A stretch of 20,297 nucleotides of DNA, from positions 1 to 20,297 of the forward strand of contig CAKUFA010000041.1 of the NCBI GenBank assembly GCA_934647165.1, read 5' to 3'. Below, in pieces: positions 1 to 6,177 of the stretch. Position 1 is the first letter of the stretch; each line of letters opens with the position of its first letter. The position numbers were made by a program, and so were the translations under genes. Below the pieces are notes generated by a model. That model worked only from the letters and a program-made list of their open reading frames with translations. It did not search any database and had not been told where the DNA came from. Source of the stretch: an uncultured Clostridia bacterium. GTDB lineage: Bacteria; Bacillota; Clostridia; Christensenellales; Aristaeellaceae.

Positions 1-1
1 C

Positions 2-246
2 TGCACGAGCACTGGCCTGACTGAAGGGAAAAAGTGCAGCGTGTGCGACACCGTCATCACGGCACAGCAGACGATCGCCAAGCTTCCCCACACGGAGGAA
101 ATCCTTCCTGCTGTGCCCGCTACCTGCACGAGCACTGGCCTGACTGAAGGGAAAAAGTGCAGCGTGTGCGACACCGTCATCACGGCACAGCAGACGATCG
201 AAAAGCTTCCCCACACGGAGGAAATCCTTCCTGCTGTCCCTTCCAC
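2..246 (+). repeat. Two tandem 123-bp repeats within the Cys-rich gene
   Basis: The sequence beginning ctgcacgagcactggcctga at position 1 begins again at 124, giving a 123-bp period (41 codons). Copies 1-123 and 124-246 are almost identical and differ mainly near the end of each unit (cgcca against cgaaa, and the last ~10 bases). A third, more diverged copy runs from 247 to about 315. Near-identity at the DNA level implies recent duplication or gene conversion. The array probably extends left beyond the window. Confidence 0.95.
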
Positions 247-1558
247 CTATGAAAGCACCGGCCTGACTGAAGGGAAAAGGTGCAGCGTGTGCCAGACGAT
301 TCTGATCGCTCAGCAGGAAACTCCGCGGAAAACGCCGGCCGGGGTAGAGGGCTGGGACTTCTGGTATGACGAACGTGGCGTTGTGTGGATGTGTAATTAT
401 CACGACGTGGACTACACACCATCCTCTACGGCGCACCATACGGCCACTTATACCCACCATTGTGTCAATGACCTGAATGCCAATACGAAAATCATGACAG
501 ACACAAAGAATGAAGACTGCACAAAGGATACCATCCTTCAAACCGTACCTGCCACCTGCGTAAGCGACGGGTACACCCTTTACGCATGCAGCAAATGCCT
601 GCAGGAAATCAAGGCGGACTACACAAGCCGCAATGACAATCATGATTTGGTGGATGACGCTGCCATCACACCCACCTGCGCCCAAGAAGGACGTACCGCG
701 GGTCAACATTGCCAGCGGGAAGGGTGCGATTATAAAACCTGGGATGTTCTCGAAATGCTGCCACACACGGAAGTGATTGATCCTGCTGTGGAACCAACGG
801 AGACCACGCCCGGCAAGACTGAGGGCAAGCATTGCAGCGTGTGCCAGAAGGTGCTGGTGGCACAGGAGATAATCCCGGCCACAGGTACGAAACCGGAACA
901 CGTTCATGAGGTCGTGAACAGCGCCGCAGTAAAAGCTACCTGCACCAAGCCCGGCAAAACAGCCGGCAGTTATTGTAAGCTTTGTGGCAAAGAGCTTGTT
1001 ACGCCCCAGGCTACACGCGCCTTGGGTCATTGGTATGGCCAGTGGAAACCCAAGATGGAGGCTTTCCATGAAGCTGCCTGCCGTCGCCCGCAGTGCGACC
1101 ATACAACGACGGTGGCTTGCACCTGGTATACCGCTTTGGTAAACGGCGAGACGATAAGGGTTTGCCCCATTTGCGGTGCATATGATGGCCAGCAGATTTT
1201 CCAGATGATTGCGAATGCAGCAGGGAAAAACGTGGATGAGAACGCGATTCCACAGGGAGAGCTGATTGTACGCGGGCTGGAAGCACCCTTCGGTACAGAG
1301 GCTGTGGCTATCGGTGGGCTGGAGAGCAATGCTGCACCGGTGTACGGTCTGACAGTGGCCTATGAATTGGGTGGCCGAGAAAACGCGCTGAACGGCCGGG
1401 TGAAGGTTACTGTGCCCATGATGCTCAACGAGCCGTTTACGCTAATCTTCGCCAACGAGGACGCGACCTGGACGGAAATCTCTGCAACGTTCAGCGACGG
1501 TATGCTCACTTTTGAAACCGACCATAGCGGGCTGTTCCTACTGATGCCCGCAGAATAA
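2..1558 (+). CDS. Cys-rich repeat surface protein, 3' part (5' end outside window)
   Basis: The frame is open from the window edge, so the start and any signal peptide lie upstream. The visible 518 residues begin with tandem 41-residue units built around TGLTEGKKCSVCDTVI, followed by more diverged units (ACSKCL, HCQREGC, HCSVCQ, YCKLCG, VCPICG). The paired cysteines and frequent histidines look like small zinc-ribbon-like knuckles, which I infer rather than know. A spacer with GWDFWYDERGVVWMC sits between repeat groups. The last ~150 residues lack these repeats and look like a beta-rich domain ending in DHSGLFLLMPAE. There is no LPXTG motif or C-terminal membrane anchor. Repeat proteins of this kind occur in exported proteins of gut Firmicutes, often next to BspA-like proteins as here. 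The substrate or partner is unknown. Confidence 0.8.
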   Translation, partial: CTSTGLTEGKKCSVCDTVITAQQTIAKLPHTEEILPAVPATCTSTGLTEGKKCSVCDTVITAQQTIEKLPHTEEILPAVPSTYESTGLTEGKRCSVCQTILIAQQETPRKTPAGVEGWDFWYDERGVVWMCNYHDVDYTPSSTAHHTATYTHHCVNDLNANTKIMTDTKNEDCTKDTILQTVPATCVSDGYTLYACSKCLQEIKADYTSRNDNHDLVDDAAITPTCAQEGRTAGQHCQREGCDYKTWDVLEMLPHTEVIDPAVEPTETTPGKTEGKHCSVCQKVLVAQEIIPATGTKPEHVHEVVNSAAVKATCTKPGKTAGSYCKLCGKELVTPQATRALGHWYGQWKPKMEAFHEAACRRPQCDHTTTVACTWYTALVNGETIRVCPICGAYDGQQIFQMIANAAGKNVDENAIPQGELIVRGLEAPFGTEAVAIGGLESNAAPVYGLTVAYELGGRENALNGRVKVTVPMMLNEPFTLIFANEDATWTEISATFSDGMLTFETDHSGLFLLMPAE

Positions 1559-1572
1559 AGCGAGGGATTATC

Positions 1573-2196
1573 ATCAAAACACTACAGAACAACAAGAAGC
1601 TGCTTGCCGCGACTATCGGCGCAGTACTGCTTCATTTGCCTACGGTTATACGGGAATCCGCTCATGGATACAGAGTATTCGAAGCTTTGGCGTTCTCAAT
1701 ACTTTGGCTCATTGCTCTTTTGCTGGTGGTCGGCAGCTTTGTTTTCAACCTCAACGGTAAAGCAAAGTCCGCAATAATTTGTGCTGCGGCTTCCGCGATT
1801 GTCGGGGGTGTCTCAGCCTTGATTCAGGGCTCAGGTATTTTTGCCATACTGAACATTTTGCCGCAAATAATGCTGATTGTGTTCTTGCTGAAGCAAAATG
1901 TGGTGAACAGGCATACGTGGGCATACCTTACTTTAGCCGCTGTGATTCTTCCTGAAATCGTAGGCTGGATTGTAACTATAATGTGGGCGTATGGACAATA
2001 CCAAATTCCTGTGTCCGGCATAGTGTCCAGCATAATCATTTCCTTGCTTTGTAACGCACTTCCCCTTGGGCTTGTATATTGGTTTGGCTATACTGCCGAC
2101 AATGACGCAGCGCAGCAGCCAGATGCCGTTCAGAAAACAACGGAATCTTCTTACTTGGAAGCCTACAAGCTGAATCGAAAGAATGGAGGAAGATAG
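1573..2196 (+). CDS. Small polytopic membrane protein, unknown function
   Basis: I do not recognise this family. The first standard start codon is TTG at 1636 (PTVIRESAHGYR...), but it has no ribosome site. The same frame runs open upstream to an ATC at 1573 with a GAGGG Shine-Dalgarno six bases before it, which would add KTLQNNKKLLAATIGAVLLH, a natural-looking N-terminus with an extra hydrophobic stretch. I therefore place the start at 1573 as a non-standard codon; 1636 is the conservative choice. The protein has about five strong transmembrane segments (LWLIALLLVVGSF, AASAIVGGVSALI, ILPQIMLIVFLL, VILPEIVGWIVTIMW, IIISLLCNALPLGLVYW) and a short hydrophilic tail. It lies immediately upstream of a second small membrane protein, with TAG and ATG adjacent, so the two are probably cotranslated. 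Confidence 0.7.
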   Translation: MKTLQNNKKLLAATIGAVLLHLPTVIRESAHGYRVFEALAFSILWLIALLLVVGSFVFNLNGKAKSAIICAAASAIVGGVSALIQGSGIFAILNILPQIMLIVFLLKQNVVNRHTWAYLTLAAVILPEIVGWIVTIMWAYGQYQIPVSGIVSSIIISLLCNALPLGLVYWFGYTADNDAAQQPDAVQKTTESSYLEAYKLNRKNGGR

Positions 2197-2469
2197 ATGT
2201 TTACGAATATTGGTGGAAAAATCAAGGGGTTAGCAAAGGTTATTTGTTACGTAGGAATCGCCATTTCTGTTGTTGCTGGTATTGGCATGATGTGTTCTGG
2301 CTATAACGATGCGCTGGTTGGCATGGGTCTTGCTGTTATGATTGTGGGTTCGCTGGTTTCGTGGATTGGTTCGTTCTTTGCCTATGGCTTTGGCGAACTG
2401 ATTGAGAACACAACCGTCATTGCGGAGCTGGCAGCGAAGGCCGATGCCGAAAAGAACAAAGCTGAATAA
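2197..2469 (+). CDS. Small membrane protein with two hydrophobic segments
   Basis: This is a 90-residue protein whose ATG directly follows the stop of the preceding gene. A GGAGGA Shine-Dalgarno (near 2184-2189) lies inside the end of that gene. The sequence starts MFTNIGGKIKGLAKV, then has two hydrophobic stretches (roughly residues 16-33 and 38-63) joined by a short loop, and ends in a charged, Lys/Glu/Ala-rich tail. Short proteins of this look, with a FFAYGFGELIE-type motif after the second membrane segment, are common in gut Firmicutes, but I know of no assigned function. Cotranscription with the upstream membrane protein is likely from the spacing. Confidence 0.8.
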   Translation: MFTNIGGKIKGLAKVICYVGIAISVVAGIGMMCSGYNDALVGMGLAVMIVGSLVSWIGSFFAYGFGELIENTTVIAELAAKADAEKNKAE

Positions 2470-2483
2470 GCGCTGCGACTTTT

Positions 2484-2504
2484 CCCCGCCTCCCACCTCG
2501 GGCG
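2484..2504 (+). repeat. 21-bp direct repeat, left copy
   Basis: This copy matches 4194-4214 at 20 of 21 positions (core tcccacctcgggcg). The two copies lie exactly 1710 bp apart and bracket the BspA-like gene. In the right copy the sequence continues into its complementary arm (GCGGGG) to form a terminator. Here that arm is missing and gaccag follows instead. Confidence 0.8.
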
Positions 2505-2556
2505 ACCAGCAGAATTATCAATTCAAACGGTGCCCGAGGGAATGAGTGGCGGCGGG
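2485..2556 (+). promoter_or_regulatory. Bipartite hairpin ahead of the BspA-like gene
   Basis: CCCGCC (2485-2490) pairs with GGCGGG (2551-2556), and inside it CCTCGGGC (2496-2503) pairs perfectly with GCCCGAGG (2532-2539) around a 28-base A+T-rich loop. No T-run follows, so it does not look like an intrinsic terminator. It could be a leader structure of the following gene or the remains of a split terminator (see the direct repeat). Confidence 0.5.
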
Positions 2557-2607
2557 AACGGCAATGCCGCACAGGCACGCCGTGGAACAGACGATTGGGA
2601 GGAAGTA

Positions 2608-4176
2608 ATGGAGGGTCAGAAGATGAAGAAGATAATCAGTTTGGTGCTGATGCTTGCAATGCTCTTAACAGCAGTGCCAGCAATGGCCGCTGACACGCGA
2701 ACAAGTGGGCTGTATACTTATGAAATAAAAGGAAATGGCACAATTACCATTACTGATTTTGACTGGCAAGCGAACGGAAGTGCGGATGTTTACATCCCAA
2801 ATATGATCGATGGTTATACGGTAACGGGGATTGGTGATGAAGCATTTTCGTATAATCGCAATAATATGGATATAGCTGATTCAAACTTCAGGCTGGATGA
2901 TCTTCTAACCTATATGAATACAAATTCTGTTGCAGTCACGATGCCTGACACCATAAAAACCATTGGTAAAAAAGCGTTCTGGCTTGCTAATATTTCTGCA
3001 ATCAATGTTCCGAATTCAGTAGAACGCATTGGAAGTGGAGCTTTTTTTGGTTCCTTTGGGTGTCTGTTTAAGGTTTCTCCAAGTCAGCCGAATTTTGCCG
3101 TGATTGATAATGGCCTATACAATAAATCCAAGAAAGAACTGATTGCTTATAGTCATTTCCTGGAGGAAGAAAGTGGAACAATTTCCATACCCAAAGGTAT
3201 TGTTTCTCTCGGTGATTATGCTTTAGCCTACTTTGGAAGTGATAAGGAACGTGTCATTTTCAATTCATATTTGGCGCTTTCGTTGCCAAGCACCGTGACA
3301 AAGGTCGGTGATTATACTTTTGCAGGGAGTCAGTTTGCGGAATTGTTTCACGATGAATGCAAATATTTGAGCTTCCCTTTCAAAGAGATTGGTGATTATG
3401 CTTTTTATGGTGCAAGATTCGATGTATATGAAGTTACATTCATCTCACTTGAAAGCGTGGGCGCTCATGCCTTTGATTCTGCGGAGTTCAGAAACTACTT
3501 GAAGTTTGGCAAGAGTATATCCACTGTTCCAGATGGCGTCTTCCATAATATCAAGGCCTGTGGAGGATACTCTTTTGAGTTCGATCCTCGCTATCTATCC
3601 ATAGATACAACACAAATCGTTTCTATCGGAGAAGACAACGAAATCTTGGGGAAAAAGTATCAATCCATCGAAGATTTCTCAAGTCAACTGACTGTAATTC
3701 CTTCGAATATGAATCCGCAGTGTTCGGAGCTTCCGTCAACTGTCGCAACGATTCAGTCAGGCGCGTTTACCGATGTTGTAACCGATTTCAAGCTCCCGGC
3801 TTCGCTGGAAGAAATCGCAACAGATGCATTTGTCAAGAATTCCACGTTTATTGTCGAAATGGATTCGGATGCGGAGCTCTGGTGCAGTGAAAATGGATTC
3901 GGCTATTCTGTTGAGGGACAGAGCGATTTGGATTGGCTGACCGAAGGTTTGGAATCATTTGAGTATGAAGAATGGCTATATGCACTGGCAGGAAGGATGG
4001 GGGTTGAGGCTGATTGTTCATCCGTAGAGGCATTTTGTAATAGCAATATTTTTGAGATGCCTTTGAACCCCGATGCACTGGAAACTCTTTTAAACGGCTG
4101 TAAAGACAAAGAAGAATTTGTAGAAGAATTCGTCATAATGCTTGAAGAGGGTGATATGGCATTGTTTGATTATTGA
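2608..4176 (+). CDS. Secreted BspA-like leucine-rich-repeat (LRR_5) protein
   Basis: The start is ATG 2608, five bases after GGAGG. An in-frame ATG at 2623 (MKKIISLVLMLAMLLTAVPAMA) is an almost equally good start and gives a textbook signal peptide cleaved after AMA. The mature protein carries at least five BspA/TpLRR-type units of the form L-P-x-T/S-hydrophobic-x-x-I-G-x-x-A-F: IGDEAF, TIGKKAFW, NSVERIGSGAF, STVTKVGDYTF, FKEIGDYAF, LESVGAHAF, STVATIQSGAF, ASLEEIATDAF. The final ~75 residues are acidic and repeat-free (WLTEGLESFEYEEW to GDMALFDY), with no sorting signal. BspA-like proteins are usually exported adhesion or surface-binding proteins of host-associated bacteria. The gene is clearly more A+T-rich than the genes to its right, which suggests acquisition. 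Confidence 0.85.
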   Translation: MEGQKMKKIISLVLMLAMLLTAVPAMAADTRTSGLYTYEIKGNGTITITDFDWQANGSADVYIPNMIDGYTVTGIGDEAFSYNRNNMDIADSNFRLDDLLTYMNTNSVAVTMPDTIKTIGKKAFWLANISAINVPNSVERIGSGAFFGSFGCLFKVSPSQPNFAVIDNGLYNKSKKELIAYSHFLEEESGTISIPKGIVSLGDYALAYFGSDKERVIFNSYLALSLPSTVTKVGDYTFAGSQFAELFHDECKYLSFPFKEIGDYAFYGARFDVYEVTFISLESVGAHAFDSAEFRNYLKFGKSISTVPDGVFHNIKACGGYSFEFDPRYLSIDTTQIVSIGEDNEILGKKYQSIEDFSSQLTVIPSNMNPQCSELPSTVATIQSGAFTDVVTDFKLPASLEEIATDAFVKNSTFIVEMDSDAELWCSENGFGYSVEGQSDLDWLTEGLESFEYEEWLYALAGRMGVEADCSSVEAFCNSNIFEMPLNPDALETLLNGCKDKEEFVEEFVIMLEEGDMALFDY

Positions 4177-4193
4177 TTGTATATGATGAAGTC

Positions 4194-4230
4194 CCCCGCT
4201 TCCCACCTCGGGCGGCGGGGATTTCTCTTT
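4194..4230 (+). terminator. Intrinsic terminator after the BspA-like gene
   Basis: CCCCGC (4194-4199) pairs with GCGGGG (4215-4220). Inside, CCC (4202-4204) pairs with GGG (4210-4212) around an ACCTC loop, with a 2x2 internal loop between the helices. The T-rich atttctcttt follows. It lies 17 bases after the stop codon. Its left arm is the right copy of the 21-bp direct repeat. Confidence 0.7.
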
Positions 4231-4304
4231 GCGGTGGTCGGGCGGAGGTTCGCTGTTCGCTGTGCGGATGCGTCAGCGTTGGAGGCTCCATAACCCTTTC
4301 GCTC

Positions 4305-4333
4305 TTGACAGAAAAATGCCTTGCGGGTAAGAT
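4305..4333 (+). promoter_or_regulatory. Orphan sigma-A-type promoter
   Basis: A perfect TTGACA -35 (4305-4310) is followed by a 17-base spacer and TAAGAT as -10 (4328-4333). Transcription would begin near 4340. No rightward gene lies downstream before the convergent rubrerythrin gene; the transcript would consist of the three stem-loops annotated next. Confidence 0.55.
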
Positions 4334-4338
4334 AAAAA

Positions 4339-4490
4339 CGGCTCAAAAATTCACACTTTGAGCCGTGGTGGATAATCACACTTTTTGCCCTGAAAGTGTG
4401 AGAATAGAAGTGTGAACGTCCACTTGATTCACACTTTTGCTCACACTTTCCCCTCAAAAGCACGCAAAAAGCGGGAACCGCCCTTTTACA
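4339..4490 (+). ncRNA. Candidate small RNA with three tandem stem-loops
   Basis: Three hairpins follow the promoter in series. The first is CGGCTCAAA (4339-4347) with TTTGAGCCG (4357-4365). The second is TCACACTTT (4376-4384) with AAAGTGTGA (4393-4401). The third is AAGTGTGAA (4408-4416) with TTCACACTT (4428-4436). The 9-mer TCACACTTT occurs at 4351, 4376, 4429 and 4441, and its complement AAAGTGTGA, exact or missing only the first A, at 4393 and 4408. The G+C hairpin at 4471-4481 followed by CCTTTT would end the RNA. The other reading is a cluster of protein-binding sites in DNA. I know of no RNA family with this layout. Confidence 0.4.
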
Positions 4491-4503
4491 GGACAGTCCC
4501 CGC
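4466..4503 (-). terminator. Probable bidirectional terminator between rbr and the candidate RNA
   Basis: On the minus strand GCGG-TTC-CCGC (plus positions 4481-4471) is followed by five T (4470-4466). A longer pairing of GCGGG (4503-4499) with CCCGC (4475-4471) is also possible. On the plus strand the same small hairpin is followed by CCTTTT. The stems are short, so confidence is moderate. Confidence 0.5.
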
Positions 4504-4528
4504 AAACCCTTGTGATTGCTTGCTTTTC

Positions 4529-5071
4529 TTACTTGCCGAAGTAGCGCTTCAGCAGGCCCTCGAAGGCCTTGCCGTGACGGGCTTCGTCCCTTGCCATTTC
4601 ATGCACGGTGTCATGGATAGCATCCAGGTTGAGCGCCTTGGCTTTCTTAGCAAGCTCAAACTTGCCGGCGGTTGCGCCATTCTCAGCTTCCACGCGCATT
4701 TCGAGGTTCTTCTTGGTGGAGTCGGTCACCACTTCGCCCAGCAGCTCGGCAAACTTGGCAGCATGCTCGGCTTCTTCATAAGCGGCTTTTTCCCAGTACA
4801 GGCCGATTTCGGGATAGCCTTCGCGATGGGCGACGCGCGCCATGGCCAGGTACATGCCGACCTCGCTGCACTCACCGTTGAAGTTGGCGCGCAGACCCTC
4901 GAGGATCTCCTCGGGAACGTCCTTAGCTACGCCAACCACGTGCTCGGCCGCCCAGGTCTTATCGCTGCCCTGCTTTACAAACTTGCTGGCCGGAGCCTTG
5001 CACACCGGGCACTGCGCCGGAGGCTGTTCACCCTCGTACACGTAACCGCAAACACTGCAAACCCATTTCAT
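4529..5071 (-). CDS. rbr: Reverse-type rubrerythrin (peroxide-reducing)
   Basis: This 180-residue cytoplasmic protein has an N-terminal rubredoxin domain (C5xxC8 and C21xxC24, with CGYVYEG) followed by a ferritin-like four-helix diiron domain. Carboxylate/His ligands are visible as E67, E100xxH103, E128/E130 and E163xxH166. Classical rubrerythrins carry rubredoxin at the C-terminus; this order is that of the reverse rubrerythrins of clostridia, which accept electrons from an NADH:rubredoxin reductase and reduce H2O2 to water, protecting anaerobes from oxygen. The start is supported by AGGAGG ten bases before the ATG. It is monocistronic, with its own promoter and a hairpin in the leader. Length and motifs are complete. 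Confidence 0.95.
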   Translation of the reverse strand: MKWVCSVCGYVYEGEQPPAQCPVCKAPASKFVKQGSDKTWAAEHVVGVAKDVPEEILEGLRANFNGECSEVGMYLAMARVAHREGYPEIGLYWEKAAYEEAEHAAKFAELLGEVVTDSTKKNLEMRVEAENGATAGKFELAKKAKALNLDAIHDTVHEMARDEARHGKAFEGLLKRYFGK

Positions 5072-5111
5072 ATTTGTTACCTCCTATTTCGAATGTTTTG
5101 TTTTCTGTTCT

Positions 5112-5137
5112 TATCAGGCGTTTCTCATCGCCTGATA
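5112..5137. promoter_or_regulatory. Perfect 9-bp inverted repeat in the rbr leader
   Basis: TATCAGGCG (5112-5120) and CGCCTGATA (5129-5137) are separated by eight bases. It lies between the predicted promoter and the ribosome site of rbr, so it could be an operator downstream of the start point or an mRNA stem-loop. It does not match the PerR box as I remember it. Confidence 0.5.
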
Positions 5138-5150
5138 GAATTCTAAACAC

Positions 5151-5180
5151 ATTTTATCATACCGAAACCTGTTTTGAAAA
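5151..5180 (-). promoter_or_regulatory. Probable rbr promoter
   Basis: On the minus strand TTTTCA (5180-5175) is followed by an 18-base spacer and TAAAAT (5156-5151). The -10 is a 5/6 match and the -35 a 4/6 match to sigma-A consensus. The surroundings are strongly A+T-rich. The predicted leader would run about 70 bases to the rbr start and include the inverted repeat at 5112-5137. Confidence 0.45.
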
Positions 5181-5208
5181 CTTTTTTTCAATTTTTTTTG
5201 CAACCAGG

Positions 5209-6177
5209 TTATCGCTCTTCACGGAAGTAGTTTATGCCGCAGCTCTGAGGCTGCTGCTTTTCACGCTTCATCCGGATGGAAGTGATGACCAGAATGATGC
5301 ATGTTGCGAGGAAAGGAAGCATGGAGAACACTGCCGCCGGGATGTTCGCTACGCTGGCCGGGATGTACAGCCGCAGGACGCTCAATGCGCCAAAGGCCAG
5401 GGAGCCCAGAATAGCGCGTGCCGGGCTCCACGCAGCAAAGATCACCAGTGCCACAGCAATCCAGCCTTGACCGCCCACGCAGTTATAGGTCCAGTTGCCG
5501 CCGCAGGTTACCATGGCGATGTATGCGCCGCCAAGACCGCAGATGCCGCCGCCCAGCAGAATGTGCACATACTTGTACAGGCTTACATTCACGCCGGCCG
5601 CATCCGCTGCCGCTGGATTTTCGCCAACAGCACGCAGGTTCAGCCCCTTGGATGTGCGGTTCAAATACCATGCTGCGGCAACGGCGATTGCAATGCCCAA
5701 ATACGTTAAAAAGCTATGGTTGAACAAAAGCTTGCCGATGTAGGGAATAGCTGTGAGAAAACCCAGATCCATCGGCCGAAATGCCGTGCGGATGGTTTCC
5801 GAGCAAATGGCCGCGCCGGTTGTGGAGGCATTCATCAGCCCTGTGCCCAGGAGATTGGCAAGCCCTGTGCCAAAGATGGTCAGTGTCAGGCCGGTCACGT
5901 TCTGGTTTGCTTTGAGTGTCACCGTCAAGAATGCATAGACAGCGGCGCCAACCAGCCCGCCAAGGAAGGCAAACAGCAGCGTCAACACCACGGAATTGCA
6001 GAAGTAGCCGCCCATGAACCCGAATACGGCGCCCATGTACATCATGCCTTCAACGCCCAGGTTCAGGTTGCCTGCTTTTTCAGTGAGAATTTCTCCGAGT
6101 GTGCCGAACAGCAGCGGCACACCGGCCAGAATCGCCGCATAGAGGAAGTTTGTGAGCCATTCAAGCGCAGCAGTCAT
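5209..6177 (-). CDS. nupQ: Nucleoside ABC transporter permease, NupQ-like
   Basis: This 322-residue membrane protein has about nine hydrophobic segments. The N-terminus contains the family's TLGEILTEKAGNLNLGVEGMMYMGA motif region (here residues ~26-50), and the cytoplasmic coupling loop reads GLNLRAVGENPAAADAAGVNV (~178-198). These identify the second permease of BMP-family importers (B. subtilis YufQ/NupQ), which with NupP and the NupO ATPase bring purine nucleosides such as guanosine into the cell. The ATG overlaps the nupP stop as ATGA, and AGGGGG lies nine bases upstream, so translation is probably coupled. It is the last gene of the operon. I see no G+C-rich terminator before the rbr promoter. 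Confidence 0.9.
   Translation of the reverse strand: MTAALEWLTNFLYAAILAGVPLLFGTLGEILTEKAGNLNLGVEGMMYMGAVFGFMGGYFCNSVVLTLLFAFLGGLVGAAVYAFLTVTLKANQNVTGLTLTIFGTGLANLLGTGLMNASTTGAAICSETIRTAFRPMDLGFLTAIPYIGKLLFNHSFLTYLGIAIAVAAAWYLNRTSKGLNLRAVGENPAAADAAGVNVSLYKYVHILLGGGICGLGGAYIAMVTCGGNWTYNCVGGQGWIAVALVIFAAWSPARAILGSLAFGALSVLRLYIPASVANIPAAVFSMLPFLATCIILVITSIRMKREKQQPQSCGINYFREER

Larger units (their letters stand above)
4177..4528. other. Gene-free interval between convergent genes
   Basis: This 352-base gap holds the BspA terminator, the orphan promoter, the three-hairpin segment and the shared terminator near 4466-4503. I see no convincing protein-coding frame with a ribosome site in it. The stretch 4231-4304 has no recognisable feature. 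Confidence 0.7.

Noticed and set aside
2..315. CRISPR array or transposon repeat
   Set aside because: The 123-bp units are contiguous, in frame and encode protein repeats; there are no unique spacers.
4412..5146. Open frame of 244 codons on the plus strand opposite rubrerythrin
   Set aside because: The opposite strand encodes a full rubrerythrin with all metal ligands and a good ribosome site; this frame is its shadow.
5174..5199. TTGAAAA-CTTT-TTTTCAA hairpin followed by T8 as a terminator
   Set aside because: It is entirely A+T, oriented rightward where no gene needs it, and overlaps the predicted rbr -35. It is better explained as A+T-rich promoter DNA.
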